Positions 43,703-52,219 are shown, counted from the first letter of the stretch. The stretch: 64,000 bases of DNA from Thalassobacillus sp. CUG 92003 (GCF_013618635.1 NZ_JABLSJ010000006.1:1-64000); one strand, 5' to 3'. The notes: generated from the letters alone by a model not told the origin. Numbers and translations: made by a program.

Positions 43703-44041
43703 ATGAGTATTTTTGAAAAAATTATCGGAAACCTGAATGATAAGCGGGAATGGAAAGCTATGGAGGCACGTGCGCAGTCACTTCCAAGTGAGTATCACAA
43801 CGCTTACAAAGCGATTCAAAAGTATATGTGGACCATTGGCGGTCTTACGGATTGGAGGTCCATGAGCCGTATCTTTAACGGCATTCTCGACCTGTTTGAA
43901 GAAGGCGCAGCGGAAGACAAGAAAGTCACTGAGCTTACAGGTGATGATGTAGCGGCTTTCTGCGACGAACTCGTTAAGGACGAGAAAACGTGGCAGGACA
44001 AATATCGTATAAAGTTGAACGATACGATTGGTCGTAACTAA
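43703..44041 (+). CDS. DUF1048 family protein
   Basis: A 112-residue helical cytoplasmic protein of the DUF1048 family, typically encoded directly after a PadR gene. The ATG at 43703 follows AAAAGGAG; the frame extends upstream into padR without support. It starts 19 bp after the padR stop, so the two are co-transcribed. No function is established; a partner role in the PadR response is only an inference. Confidence 0.8.
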   Translation: MSIFEKIIGNLNDKREWKAMEARAQSLPSEYHNAYKAIQKYMWTIGGLTDWRSMSRIFNGILDLFEEGAAEDKKVTELTGDDVAAFCDELVKDEKTWQDKYRIKLNDTIGRN

Positions 44042-44214
44042 CACAGTAATCCCTATGACGTGGATGTTACTTTACATCACTAGACGAAACGGGGAAGCAC
44101 CTCGGCAATGAATCGAATCAAACGATAGGGATAAGTAAATTGAATACGTAACACTGACTGAATAGACGCTACAAAGATACATGCCCTTTTCGCTATTCAG
44201 TTTTATTTTTAACT

Positions 44215-44232
44215 CAGTAATAAGTAATACAG
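44215..44232. promoter_or_regulatory. Putative PadR site upstream of the ABC exporter
   Basis: CAGTAATAAGTAATACAG matches CAGTAACAAGTAACACA at the padR promoter except for C-to-T changes at two equivalent positions and the end. It lies about 95 bp before the ATPase start. Confidence 0.45.
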
Positions 44233-44325
44233 ATTATCAGTCAAACAAATTAGTGGTAATTAGGAGCGCTTTGACTGAAGGTGACTACTATATGCGGGCT
44301 TGCTGCATTTAATAAGGAGGAAAAA

Positions 44326-45099
44326 ATGAATAACACAGCGATTTCTATAAAAGGGTTAACGAAATCTTTTAAAGCTCAGAAAGTCCTAACGGGTGTGGAT
44401 TTTGAGGTACAACGAGGCGAAATTTTCGCATTGCTTGGCTCAAATGGCGCGGGCAAGACGACAACAATTAACATTCTCTCAACACTGATGAAACCTGAGA
44501 GCGGCAAAGTAAGTGTTTGCGGATTTGACATTCAGCGTGAGCCGGATCATGTTCGCCAAAGCATCAGCCTGACTGGTCAATTCGCAGCTTTAGACGGCAT
44601 GCTCACGGGCAAGGAAAATCTGATAATGATCGCCAAGTTACGGAATGTTTCCAATCCCGCTCAAGTTGCTGATCAATTACTTGCAAAATTCAGCCTGAAC
44701 GATGCAGCCAACCGCCGCGCCGACACGTATTCAGGGGGAATGAAGCGCCGGCTTGACATCGCCATGAGTCTGATTGGGTCTCCTGCAGTCATATTTCTCG
44801 ACGAACCGACGGCAGGGCTTGACCCCGAAGCGCGTAATGAAGTCTGGACTACCATAAGGGAGCTTGCTGGCAGTGGCACGACCATCTTGTTGACGACACA
44901 GTATCTAGAGGAAGCTGAACAACTTGCGGACCGTATCGCCATCCTGCATGGCGGAAAAATCATCACGACCGGAACCCTTAACGAACTGAAGGAGATGTTC
45001 CCCCCTGCAAAAGTGGAGTACATCGAGAAGCAGCCGACATTGGAGGACATTTTCCTCTCGATCATCGGCAAAAAAGGAGGAGATATAAATGAAGAGTAA
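44326..45099 (+). CDS. Drug-exporter-type ABC transporter ATP-binding protein
   Basis: A 257-residue ATPase of the DrrA-like group. Walker A is GSNGAGKTT, the signature TYSGGMKRRLDIAMSL and Walker B VIFLDEPTAGLD. A C-terminal extension has PTLEDIFLSI. The ATG at 44326 follows AAGGAGG. It overlaps the permease gene by 11 bp. Together they form a probable multidrug or peptide exporter controlled by the PadR upstream. Confidence 0.9.
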   Translation: MNNTAISIKGLTKSFKAQKVLTGVDFEVQRGEIFALLGSNGAGKTTTINILSTLMKPESGKVSVCGFDIQREPDHVRQSISLTGQFAALDGMLTGKENLIMIAKLRNVSNPAQVADQLLAKFSLNDAANRRADTYSGGMKRRLDIAMSLIGSPAVIFLDEPTAGLDPEARNEVWTTIRELAGSGTTILLTTQYLEEAEQLADRIAILHGGKIITTGTLNELKEMFPPAKVEYIEKQPTLEDIFLSIIGKKGGDINEE

Positions 45100-45838
45100 A
45101 ACAGGGGTATTACTAGGGCGTTTAATGCGCACCATTATGCGCAGCCCGGATACGATCATTACCGTGGCGATTACGCCGATTATGCTGCTTTTGCTTTTTG
45201 TTTATGTATTTGGTGGCGCCATAGAGACAGGCACGGGGAACTACGTCAATTATTTATTACCGGGAATCTTGCTGATTGCTATTGCATCCGGCGTTGCTTA
45301 CACTTCCTTAAGGCTATTTAATGATGTGAAGAGCGGGCTGATGTCACGATTCATTACCATGCCCATCAAGCGCTCGGCGGTATTGTGGGCTCACGTATTG
45401 ACCTCGCTTGTTTCCAATGCCCTTACTGTGGTAGTGGTTATCCTGGTTGCGCTCTTAATGGGCTTCCGTACCAGTGCTGAGCTCCTGGATTGGCTCGTCG
45501 TCGCTGGCATACTCGGGCTATTTACGCTAGCATTGACATGGCTTGCGGTCATTCCTGGTTTAACAGCGAAATCGATGGAAGGAGCGACTGCCTACTCGTA
45601 CCCGCTGATTTTCCTGCCGTTTATCAGTTCGGCTTTTGTCCCTACCGAAACCATGCCTAAATTGGTCCGTGCGTTCGCTGAGAATCAGCCCGTAACTTCC
45701 ATCGTGAATACAATACGTGCTCTTTTGTTTGAAGGGACTGCCGGCGATGGTATATGGACAGCACTTGCCTGGTGTGTCGGGATCATGGTCATCGCTTACT
45801 TCTTCGCCACCAAAGAATTTAAACGCCAGTTAGGGTAG
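45089..45838 (+). CDS. ABC-2 type exporter permease
   Basis: A 249-residue permease with six hydrophobic segments (about 22-45, 50-70, 100-130, 135-155, 165-185, 225-245). It has the DrrB-like N-terminal pattern TIMRSPDTIITVAITPIMLLLLFVYVFGG. It starts with ATG after AGGAGATAT and overlaps the ATPase gene. It is the membrane half of the PadR-linked exporter. Confidence 0.88.
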   Translation: MKSKTGVLLGRLMRTIMRSPDTIITVAITPIMLLLLFVYVFGGAIETGTGNYVNYLLPGILLIAIASGVAYTSLRLFNDVKSGLMSRFITMPIKRSAVLWAHVLTSLVSNALTVVVVILVALLMGFRTSAELLDWLVVAGILGLFTLALTWLAVIPGLTAKSMEGATAYSYPLIFLPFISSAFVPTETMPKLVRAFAENQPVTSIVNTIRALLFEGTAGDGIWTALAWCVGIMVIAYFFATKEFKRQLG

Positions 45839-45880
45839 GTTGCCCGTGGAAAGCGAAGTGTTTTGACGAAGCGGTCATAT
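45839..45880. repeat. Fragment of the GC-rich dispersed repeat
   Basis: TGCCCGTGGAAAGCGAAGTG... is close to the repeat end at 47759-47798 (TGCCCGCGGAAAGCGAAGTG...), in the same orientation. It lies on the other side of the IS110 element. Confidence 0.6.
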
Positions 45881-46009
45881 ACCTCTTTCTCAGTAGAGGA
45901 TTGGGACATAAATACAAAGAAAATTATATTAGCGTAGTCAAAACACGAAGACTCCCTCCGAAAAAGTTGATACATCAAGGGTTATAAGCTGTTTTGATCA
46001 ATTGAAAAA

Positions 46010-46313
46010 ATTTTTTATGCTCCAACGATATGCAATAATATTCCTTTTCTTCAATATTTAGTCATTTATGGTTACGCGTTGCGTTTCTTAATTGAATCAG
46101 GGTTTGGTTTTACATTAAACGATGCACCCTGGATCTCTGCTTTCTTATGAGGACGTACCCTCCCATGTCTCTTGGCGTCGCGCGCCCACATTTCTTCGTT
46201 CGGTCTCATCATAAGGCAGAGGCCAGCCTATTTCTCCTGCTTGGACTCGTAGTCTGTCGTCTCACGTTGCGCCAGCTTCTCCGTGTCATCTTATGAGTTA
46301 GATAAATGGTGGT
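46010..46313 (-). ncRNA. Candidate bridge RNA region of the IS110-family element
   Basis: A 300-bp open-frame-free stretch directly downstream of the transposase, on its strand. It is rich in short pairable segments, for example CTTATGAG (46149) against CTCATCATAAG (46205) and another CTTATGAG (46292). IS1111-group members of the IS110 family carry their guide (bridge) RNA at this 3' side. The assignment rests on position and on the lack of coding, not on a model match. Confidence 0.4.
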
Positions 46314-47589
46314 TCACGCGGCCTGTTTGAGGCAGAGGAGGTCCTGTTTCATTCGGTCCTCACTGAAATGAACCTGGTGATGGGATAAACCAAAAAAGAT
46401 TTTCAAGAGTTTCCCGCAAAGCACGACCATAGCTTCCTTATTCTTCAAAGGATTGGTGGAGCGAGTAGTATAGTATCGATACAATTCCTGAAATACACTG
46501 TTATTCTGAATCAAAGGCAAAATGGCACGATATAGAAGGCTTCTGAGACGTTTCCTCCCGCGTTTAGAAATCTCCTTAACTCCTTCGTGTTTTCCGGAAG
46601 AGTTCTCACGCAGTGTCAACCCCGCTAATTTAATGAGTTGGCGTGGGTGCTTGTACTGCTTAAGGGACCCGGTCTCAGCCAGTAATTCAATGACTGTGTT
46701 CTCCCCAATACCCGGAATGGATAAAAGGTGCTCGTATTCCTCAAGCTGTGAAGCCAATTCGGCCAATCGGGTCTCGATCTCTTTTAATCGACGTTCGACA
46801 AGAAGGAATTGGTCGACAAGGGTGGCGATTTCAACGGGCCATCTCTGTTCCTTGCGTAAGACCAATGGAGCGTGTGGCTTCATGCTTCATTTCTTGAATC
46901 TTTTTCTTCGCAGGGGAACGTACACCTGCTTTTTCTTTATAGATCAGCACTAGTTCTTCTACCTCTGAATCGATTAGGTCTTGGGGAAACGGTGTGTGCT
47001 TTAAAATCGCACAAGCCAACTGTCCGAAGCCTTTAATAACCGTTTTAAATTCCGGGAAGTATTGATCTAACCAACCCGTCATCTGGTTTTTCAGACGTGC
47101 CTGTTCCTCTTTGAGCTTCCTTTTCATGGACGAACCGTTTCTCAGTTCAGCTTCCACCCCATCTGGAATCCTGGGGTAGCTGAAATAGCCACTAACTACG
47201 AGTTTGCCAATGACACGCGCATCCTTTAGATCGGTTTTCGTTTGAAGGTTATCATCAAACTCTTTCGTTCTCTTGACGTGCATGGGATTGACGACCACGA
47301 AAGGAATATCCGCCTCCATCAGGAAGGAAGCAAAATTCATCCAGTAATGACCCGTGGGTTCAAACCCGATCAGAACGCTGCCCTTCTTGTGACGTTGAAG
47401 CCATTTATCCACGTTTGCCCGAAAGTCTTCAAAACCTTCCAAGCTTTGACTAAAACCAAGGGGGCGTTGTAGTTCGCGCCCGCGATCGTCCAAGGGGCAG
47501 GCATAGTGCGTTTCCTTAGCGATGTCGATCCCGATTATGAGGGAGTCTTCGGTGATTTGATTTATTTTATTATTCCTATTATGATTCAA
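46314..47589 (-). pseudogene. IS110-family transposase split by a frameshift
   Basis: The N-terminal part (to 46831) has the DEDD/RuvC-like domain: IGIDIAKETHYA, IGFEPTGHYW and KTDLKDARVIGKL. The C-terminal part (from 46883) has the Tnp_20 domain with SIPGIGENT and SSGKHEG, holding the serine nucleophile. The two frames overlap near 46870, where a one-base shift joins ...HEATRSIG to LVLRKEQRWP. No slippery run is obvious, so a mutation or sequencing error is more likely than programmed shifting. The TTG start at 47589 follows AAAGGAGG. The full protein would be about 420 residues. Confidence 0.85.
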
Positions 47590-47596
47590 GAGGAGT

Positions 47597-47655
47597 CCTC
47601 CTTTTGATGTTTGTATTTGGTTGTACAAATGCATCATAACGGAGGGCTTTTTTTA
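47597..47655. promoter_or_regulatory. Hairpin sequestering the transposase ribosome site
   Basis: On the transposase strand, CCTCCGTTATGATG pairs with CATCAAAAGGAGG; the loop contains TTTGTA/TACAAA pairing. The AAAGGAGG ribosome site lies in the stem. A transcript entering from outside would be folded shut. In the opposite direction the stem is followed by seven T and could stop transcription. Confidence 0.55.
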
Positions 47656-47685
47656 TACAAGAACCTCTTTACTAAATCCCACAGG

Positions 47686-47800
47686 AATCTCCTGCGGGAA
47701 CAGCGCGAGCCGAAGATCCCGCAGAAAAGCGGTCTTTGCTTTTCGAGGAAGCTGAGGCCGTGCCCGCGGAAAGCGAAGTGTTTTGAAGAAGCAGTCATAA
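47686..47800. repeat. GC-rich dispersed repeat copy
   Basis: CTCCTGCGGGAACAG, GATCCCGCAG, GAGGAAGCTGAGGCCG and CCCGCGGAAAGCGAAG follow the same order as the nested repeat in the MITE-like element (33098-33220). Confidence 0.6.
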
Positions 47801-47842
47801 AACACCCCGGAAGTTAGACTTTTTACTCTAACTTCCGGGGTG
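47798..47842 (-). terminator. Terminator downstream of yheA
   Basis: A 16-bp perfect stem (CACCCCGGAAGTTAGA and its inverse) with an 8-nt loop. TTTT follows on the minus strand, about 80 bp past the yheA stop. Confidence 0.75.
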
Positions 47843-47921
47843 CACTACCAAATCGTTCGGCATTTTTGTGTTTCATTTCGTTTTGTTGCCGCTTCTTTGA
47901 TTGCAAGCAACAGAAATCACC

Positions 47922-48287
47922 TTATTGTTCAGGGTTTTCTTGAGATTCATCACCGTATAATTCTTCTAACGGCTTCGTGATGATCTGGCTCACTTCATTA
48001 ATGACAGTATTTAAGCGCTGTTCCTGTTCCATAAGCTTAGAAATCTCAGGATGCTGCTGAACTGTTTCAACGACTTTTCGAGCTTGTTCAACTTCTTCCT
48101 CAGAGATTTCTTCGCCTTGCATTTGCTTTTGCTGCAAGTCAATCTGAGTTTGGCGGAAGTTGTCAAACATCTGTTTGGCAGATTCATCACTCATCACTTT
48201 TTCATAAGCTTCTTTCAAAGAAGTGAATTCATCACTCGTGCGGATTGCTTTTTCTAAATCATATGCATGATCATAAATGTTTGCCAT
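47922..48287 (-). CDS. yheA: YlbF/YmcA-like protein YheA (UPF0342)
   Basis: A 121-residue helical protein of the YlbF/YmcA superfamily. Heptad-like helices run across residues 1-90, with conserved FDNFRQTQIDLQQKQMQGEE and a late LEELYG. B. subtilis YheA belongs to UPF0342. Relatives (YlbF, YmcA, YaaT) affect RNase Y and development, but YheA itself has no settled role. It sits next to yheB as in B. subtilis. Confidence 0.88.
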   Translation of the reverse strand: MANIYDHAYDLEKAIRTSDEFTSLKEAYEKVMSDESAKQMFDNFRQTQIDLQQKQMQGEEISEEEVEQARKVVETVQQHPEISKLMEQEQRLNTVINEVSQIITKPLEELYGDESQENPEQ

Positions 48288-48375
48288 TATTGATAAACCT
48301 CCTAAATTTTTTACCTTCTCTTAACCCTTACCCACTATAACAAACGAGTAACCTTCTGTATAGCGTTAAACAAAT

Positions 48376-49512
48376 CTAACCGATAAACATAACAAGAATA
48401 CCTTGGATGATACCAATCATTCCCCCTAATAAAGCTCCTAAGAACGTGATCATTTTGAATTCGCGCCGAGAAATGCCTAGCACCATGTCCTCGAGACGCT
48501 CAACAGAGAAAGATTCCACTTCTTCTTGAACGATGGTGGACAAATGAAGATTGTCCATAATTTGTTCGATGCGGTCGGATAGAAGATTGATGAATTGATC
48601 CACCAATACTGGAAAACCTTGTTGAAGAATCACGTTCCGGTACGGTTTCGTCCAATCTGCTACTGAACGGTTCAACCAGTCATTAATGGGCAACACGTTT
48701 GCAACCTGGACACCTAACGTACTAGAAATCGTATCAGCTCCGATTTTTCTCTCTATTTCGCCAATAGGTTTATTGAGCCACACCTGCCATTCATTGGTCA
48801 GCAGTTCGTGCAACCATTCACGTGTTTCACCGGCATTGACGTATTGCAAAATGGCCGGATGAATACGATCTGTCATGTTCTCAGGACTCACGAATGACGA
48901 AATCATACTTCCGAATACTCCCCGCTCCTGTAAGTAATTTTCAATGAGGGCGGAAATTTTCATGCGTCCTTCCTGGCTATTAAGATAGTCGCTCAATTGG
49001 CGCTGAATATGTTCAGAGAGCGTTGCAATGCCATGTTGAGCTTTCATTTGCAAGTGCTCTGGAAGCATCTCTTTAACAGTATGATGGCGCCACTCTTTCA
49101 TTGTGGTTTCATATCTTTCTTCCACCCAGGAAGCCAACTTCTTTTCAATCTCTTCTTTAGACACATCGACATTGAAGCGGGCAAGCATTTCCTCTGCCGA
49201 CTCTTCTCTGTTCAATACGTGTTCAAGTTCATCCTGCCCCCAGTTTACGAGTTGCTCTTGAAAATCTGAATGTTTCAGTTTTTTCCGTAGCCCTTCAGCC
49301 GTTAATAAATGCTGAACAACCATTCTACCTAATTGCTCGGCCAATTCTTTCTGGCGCTTCGGTATTAACCCTGGTGTAAAGGGAAGTCGAAAGTTACCCA
49401 TATATTTTGCCTGGAAAGGGCGAAACAACATCCGAATAGCTAACGAGTTCGTCACTCCCCCAATTAAAGCACCTATAAAAAACATTAGCCCGATCAACAT
49501 TACTGCGTTCAT
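48376..49512 (-). CDS. yheB: DUF445 family membrane protein YheB
   Basis: A 378-residue protein with one hydrophobic segment at each end (about 3-23 and 355-377). The N-terminal pattern is GGVTNSLAIRMLFRPFQAKY...LPFTPGLIPKRQ, diagnostic of DUF445. The long middle part is helical and highly charged. Topology suggests a hairpin anchored at both ends. Function unknown. It is adjacent to yheA, in the B. subtilis order. Confidence 0.88.
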   Translation of the reverse strand: MNAVMLIGLMFFIGALIGGVTNSLAIRMLFRPFQAKYMGNFRLPFTPGLIPKRQKELAEQLGRMVVQHLLTAEGLRKKLKHSDFQEQLVNWGQDELEHVLNREESAEEMLARFNVDVSKEEIEKKLASWVEERYETTMKEWRHHTVKEMLPEHLQMKAQHGIATLSEHIQRQLSDYLNSQEGRMKISALIENYLQERGVFGSMISSFVSPENMTDRIHPAILQYVNAGETREWLHELLTNEWQVWLNKPIGEIERKIGADTISSTLGVQVANVLPINDWLNRSVADWTKPYRNVILQQGFPVLVDQFINLLSDRIEQIMDNLHLSTIVQEEVESFSVERLEDMVLGISRREFKMITFLGALLGGMIGIIQGILVMFIG

Positions 49513-49640
49513 ACCATCACCCTTTCCGATTCCAGCGACCGCTTGATTTATTTAATGTTCTTCACCTTATCATTAGTAAATATTGGCTTTCAACGCATGG
49601 ATTATTTTTGGGAAGCCTAGCTGTAAGGAGGTGTCCACTT

Positions 49641-49802
49641 GTGAAAAAAAATCGCTTATCCCACCAGGCCCCGGAAGGAAAAAATAAGCTTGAACTCGAT
49701 GTTGATCGAATGATCAACGAAGGTATGGCCGGAGGGACAGTCCGGTTGACCTATGGACGAGAGCAAATAGGTGAAACACATCCCATTCCAGAAGAGGAGT
49801 AA
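49641..49802 (+). CDS. Small acidic hypothetical protein
   Basis: A 53-residue protein, hydrophilic and acidic: KKNRLSHQAPEGKNKLELD, then DRMINEGMAGGTVRL, ending EEE. The GTG at 49641 has AAGGAGGTG at good spacing, better than any upstream start. A strong terminator follows, so it is transcribed alone. I do not recognise the family. The composition would fit a small sporulation or stress protein, but that is a guess. Confidence 0.65.
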   Translation: MKKNRLSHQAPEGKNKLELDVDRMINEGMAGGTVRLTYGREQIGETHPIPEEE

Positions 49803-49817
49803 CCTCTTCTGGTACCT

Positions 49818-49853
49818 TAAAGCCGGGGCAGCCGACAATCAGCCCCGGCTTTA
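49818..49853 (+). terminator. Terminator after the small acidic protein gene
   Basis: AAGCCGGGGC pairs with GCCCCGGCTT across a 12-nt loop. Confidence 0.75.
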
Positions 49854-49948
49854 ACACGTGTCAGCGATGTCCCACTCCCACTTCTTCCATTGTTAATCAT
49901 GTCATTATTGTTATAATGAAAGATAATTTCACGTAAAGGAAGAGACCC

Positions 49949-50857
49949 ATGAACGATATCCAGCGATTAAAACAACTTTACCCTTCTTTAACCGTTTGGG
50001 AGCCATTTCACACGTATCACCACCATGATTTGTCATGGTTTTTTACAGAGGACCACACCATAATCGGAATCAACCAACAGGAATTGTCGGAACGTGAACG
50101 TGAGATGCTCAACATATTCCTTACACCCTGCAACCCGGAAAGTGGTGTAGCATCAGACCGTGCTCAAGCATGGCGAAAACTGATCTCCGCATCTGATGGA
50201 AGGGGCGATGTCTGGTGGGAAGACCAACCGGCTGCATACCGCTTCATTTTCTTCTCGCTCACTGAATTGACCTTAGATGTAACGGGTTTTTACGAAGCCA
50301 TACAAAGCCTTTTTCCTAAGGAAATGCCGATATTATGGGAAACCCCTCATCTGGGCGTCATCATAGAAGAACTAGACCGCACTGAAGATGACCCGATCTC
50401 CTTTGAAAACATGATCGATGTGCTGATGAGCGATTTTTATATTAAGCTTCATGTCCACATTGGAGAATTCCATTTCGATCTAGCTGAAGCAGCCCATGCT
50501 TTTTCCATCACTCAACATGGATATGAGATGTCCACGCGTTATTTACGCAAACATGTCACCACATTTATTGATGTTCTTCCTTATTTCTACCTTGATCAGC
50601 TCCCGGAAGAGACCAGAACGTATATCATCAAAACTGTCTTAGGACCTGTTTCGGATGATACCGAGTTACTTCAAACCATTAAAGCATTCATCCAATGTAA
50701 CTTTAATACCACACTCGCTGCTAAAGAATTGTATATGCATCGCAACAGCCTGCAATATCGAATTGATAAATTCATCGAGAAAACCGGCATTGATGTCCGG
50801 CAATTTGACGAAGCCCTCACCGCCTACCTGGCCATTCTGCAAATCGAACATCATTAA
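49949..50857 (+). CDS. PucR-type helix-turn-helix regulator (YxkF-like)
   Basis: A 302-residue protein with a C-terminal PucR/CdaR-type helix-turn-helix: NFNTTLAAKELYMHRNSLQYRIDKFIEKTGID. The N-terminal 230 residues show no known ligand domain. It lies 125 bp upstream of msmX, as yxkF does in B. subtilis, so control of sugar ABC ATPase supply is plausible. A long perfect hairpin lies between the two genes. ATG after AAAGGAAGAG. Confidence 0.75.
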   Translation: MNDIQRLKQLYPSLTVWEPFHTYHHHDLSWFFTEDHTIIGINQQELSEREREMLNIFLTPCNPESGVASDRAQAWRKLISASDGRGDVWWEDQPAAYRFIFFSLTELTLDVTGFYEAIQSLFPKEMPILWETPHLGVIIEELDRTEDDPISFENMIDVLMSDFYIKLHVHIGEFHFDLAEAAHAFSITQHGYEMSTRYLRKHVTTFIDVLPYFYLDQLPEETRTYIIKTVLGPVSDDTELLQTIKAFIQCNFNTTLAAKELYMHRNSLQYRIDKFIEKTGIDVRQFDEALTAYLAILQIEHH

Positions 50858-50858
50858 T

Positions 50859-50907
50859 ATGGACGACCTGCACAAATCCTACTTTGATCTTTGTGCAGGT
50901 CGTCCAT
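50859..50907 (+). terminator. Perfect 18-bp inverted repeat between regulator and msmX
   Basis: Arms 50859-50876 and 50890-50907 are exact inverses with a 13-nt loop. The following bases (TTACGTTT) are only moderately T-rich. It is probably a terminator for the regulator gene, but it might also limit msmX read-through or protect mRNA. Confidence 0.55.
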
Positions 50908-50982
50908 TTACGTTTAGAAAGCGATGAGCTACACTAAGAACCATACTTAAGAAAGCGATTTCACATTATAGGAGGAATCATT

Positions 50983-52080
50983 GTGGCAGAATTGAAGCTG
51001 GATCAAATCAAGAAAGTCTACGACAAAGATGTCGTCGCCGTAGAGGACTTTAACCTGGATATTCAAGATAAAGAGTTTATTGTCTTTGTTGGCCCTTCAG
51101 GGTGCGGAAAATCAACGACCTTGCGTATGATTGCAGGACTCGAGGATATTACTGAAGGCGTTTTTGACATTGACGGTAAACGTATGAACGATGTAGCGCC
51201 AAAAGATAGAGACATTGCGATGGTATTTCAAAATTATGCCTTATACCCCCATATGAATGTTTATGACAATATGGCGTTTGGTTTGAAACTGCGTAAAATG
51301 GATAAAAAAGAAATCGACCGTCGCGTTCAAGATGCTGCCCAAATCCTCGGACTTGAAGCATTGCTGGACAGAAAACCGAAAGCCCTGTCCGGGGGGCAGC
51401 GTCAGCGTGTTGCGTTAGGACGAGCTATTGTACGGGATGCTAAGGTTTTCTTAATGGACGAGCCACTCTCTAACTTGGATGCCAAGCTCAGAGTGCAAAT
51501 GAGAGCCGAAATCCAAAAACTGCACCAACGCTTGCAAACGACTACCATTTACGTCACGCACGACCAAACAGAGGCGATGACGATGGCCTCAAGATTGGTT
51601 GTCATGAAGGATGGGCTCATCCAACAGATGGGTGCACCAAAGGAAGTATATGATAGACCAGAAAACATGTTTGTAGGAGGCTTTATTGGCTCTCCAGCTA
51701 TGAATTTCCTGTATGGCACTTTAAGAGAAGGCCACATCGAATTATCCGATGCAACGTTGGAGGTACCGGAAGGCAAGATGAAAGTCTTGCGCGATCAGAA
51801 TTATGTTGATAAAGATATCACACTGGGAATTAGACCTGAGGATATTCATGATGAGCCTGTATTCATCAGCGCCAATCAGGGATCAAAAATTGATGCTCAT
51901 GTAGAAGTTGCAGAACTGATGGGCTCAGAATCCTATTTATACTCAAGAGTAAACGATCAGGAATTTATTGCGCGCGTGGACGCTCGCTCTGAAGTTAATG
52001 GCGGAGACACCATAGAACTTGCCCTTGATATGAACAAGGCCCATTTCTTCGATAATGAGACTGAAGAACGGGTCAAATAA
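50983..52080 (+). CDS. msmX: Multi-sugar ABC transporter ATPase (MsmX/UgpC)
   Basis: A 365-residue ATPase of the CUT1 family. Walker A is GPSGCGKST (about 38-46), the signature LSGGQRQRVALGRAI and Walker B VFLMDEPLSNLD. A C-terminal TOBE domain follows (about 240-360; LGIRPEDIHDE). In Bacillus, MsmX energises many sugar importers that lack their own ATPase. The GTG at 50983 follows TAGGAGG. It is a single gene with its own terminator. Confidence 0.93.
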   Translation: MAELKLDQIKKVYDKDVVAVEDFNLDIQDKEFIVFVGPSGCGKSTTLRMIAGLEDITEGVFDIDGKRMNDVAPKDRDIAMVFQNYALYPHMNVYDNMAFGLKLRKMDKKEIDRRVQDAAQILGLEALLDRKPKALSGGQRQRVALGRAIVRDAKVFLMDEPLSNLDAKLRVQMRAEIQKLHQRLQTTTIYVTHDQTEAMTMASRLVVMKDGLIQQMGAPKEVYDRPENMFVGGFIGSPAMNFLYGTLREGHIELSDATLEVPEGKMKVLRDQNYVDKDITLGIRPEDIHDEPVFISANQGSKIDAHVEVAELMGSESYLYSRVNDQEFIARVDARSEVNGGDTIELALDMNKAHFFDNETEERVK

Positions 52081-52088
52081 ATATATTC

Positions 52089-52129
52089 CCGCGAAATGTC
52101 CAATTATGATTGGGCATTTCGCTTTTTTT
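52089..52129 (+). terminator. Terminator of msmX
   Basis: GCGAAATG pairs with CATTTCGC, extended inward by CCAAT/ATTGG, and is followed by seven T. Confidence 0.85.
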
Positions 52130-52173
52130 ATGCAGCAGCACTTATATAATTAAATCTAAGATTTAAATCCATA

Positions 52174-52205
52174 GAAAAAGGAGGAATGGCGCACCATTCC
52201 TCCTC
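52174..52205 (-). terminator. Terminator of the SASP gene
   Basis: AGGAGGAATGG pairs with CCATTCCTCCT across 4 nt; a T-rich run follows on the minus strand. Confidence 0.8.
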
Positions 52206-52219
52206 CTTGCTATCATTAT

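Larger units (their letters stand above)
46010..47660 (-). mobile_element. IS110/IS1111-family insertion sequence, ends approximate
   Basis: The element contains a frameshifted IS110-family transposase and a long non-coding 3' end. I could not define the tips. IS110 elements often lack clear inverted repeats and target duplications. A copy of the GC-rich repeat end lies on each side (45839-45880 and 47755-47800). Together with a fully intergenic position this indicates insertion into non-coding DNA. Confidence 0.6.

Noticed and set aside
46831-46883. Programmed frameshift in the IS110 transposase
   Set aside because: IS110-family transposases are normally read from one frame, and there is no slippery heptamer or stimulatory hairpin at the overlap.
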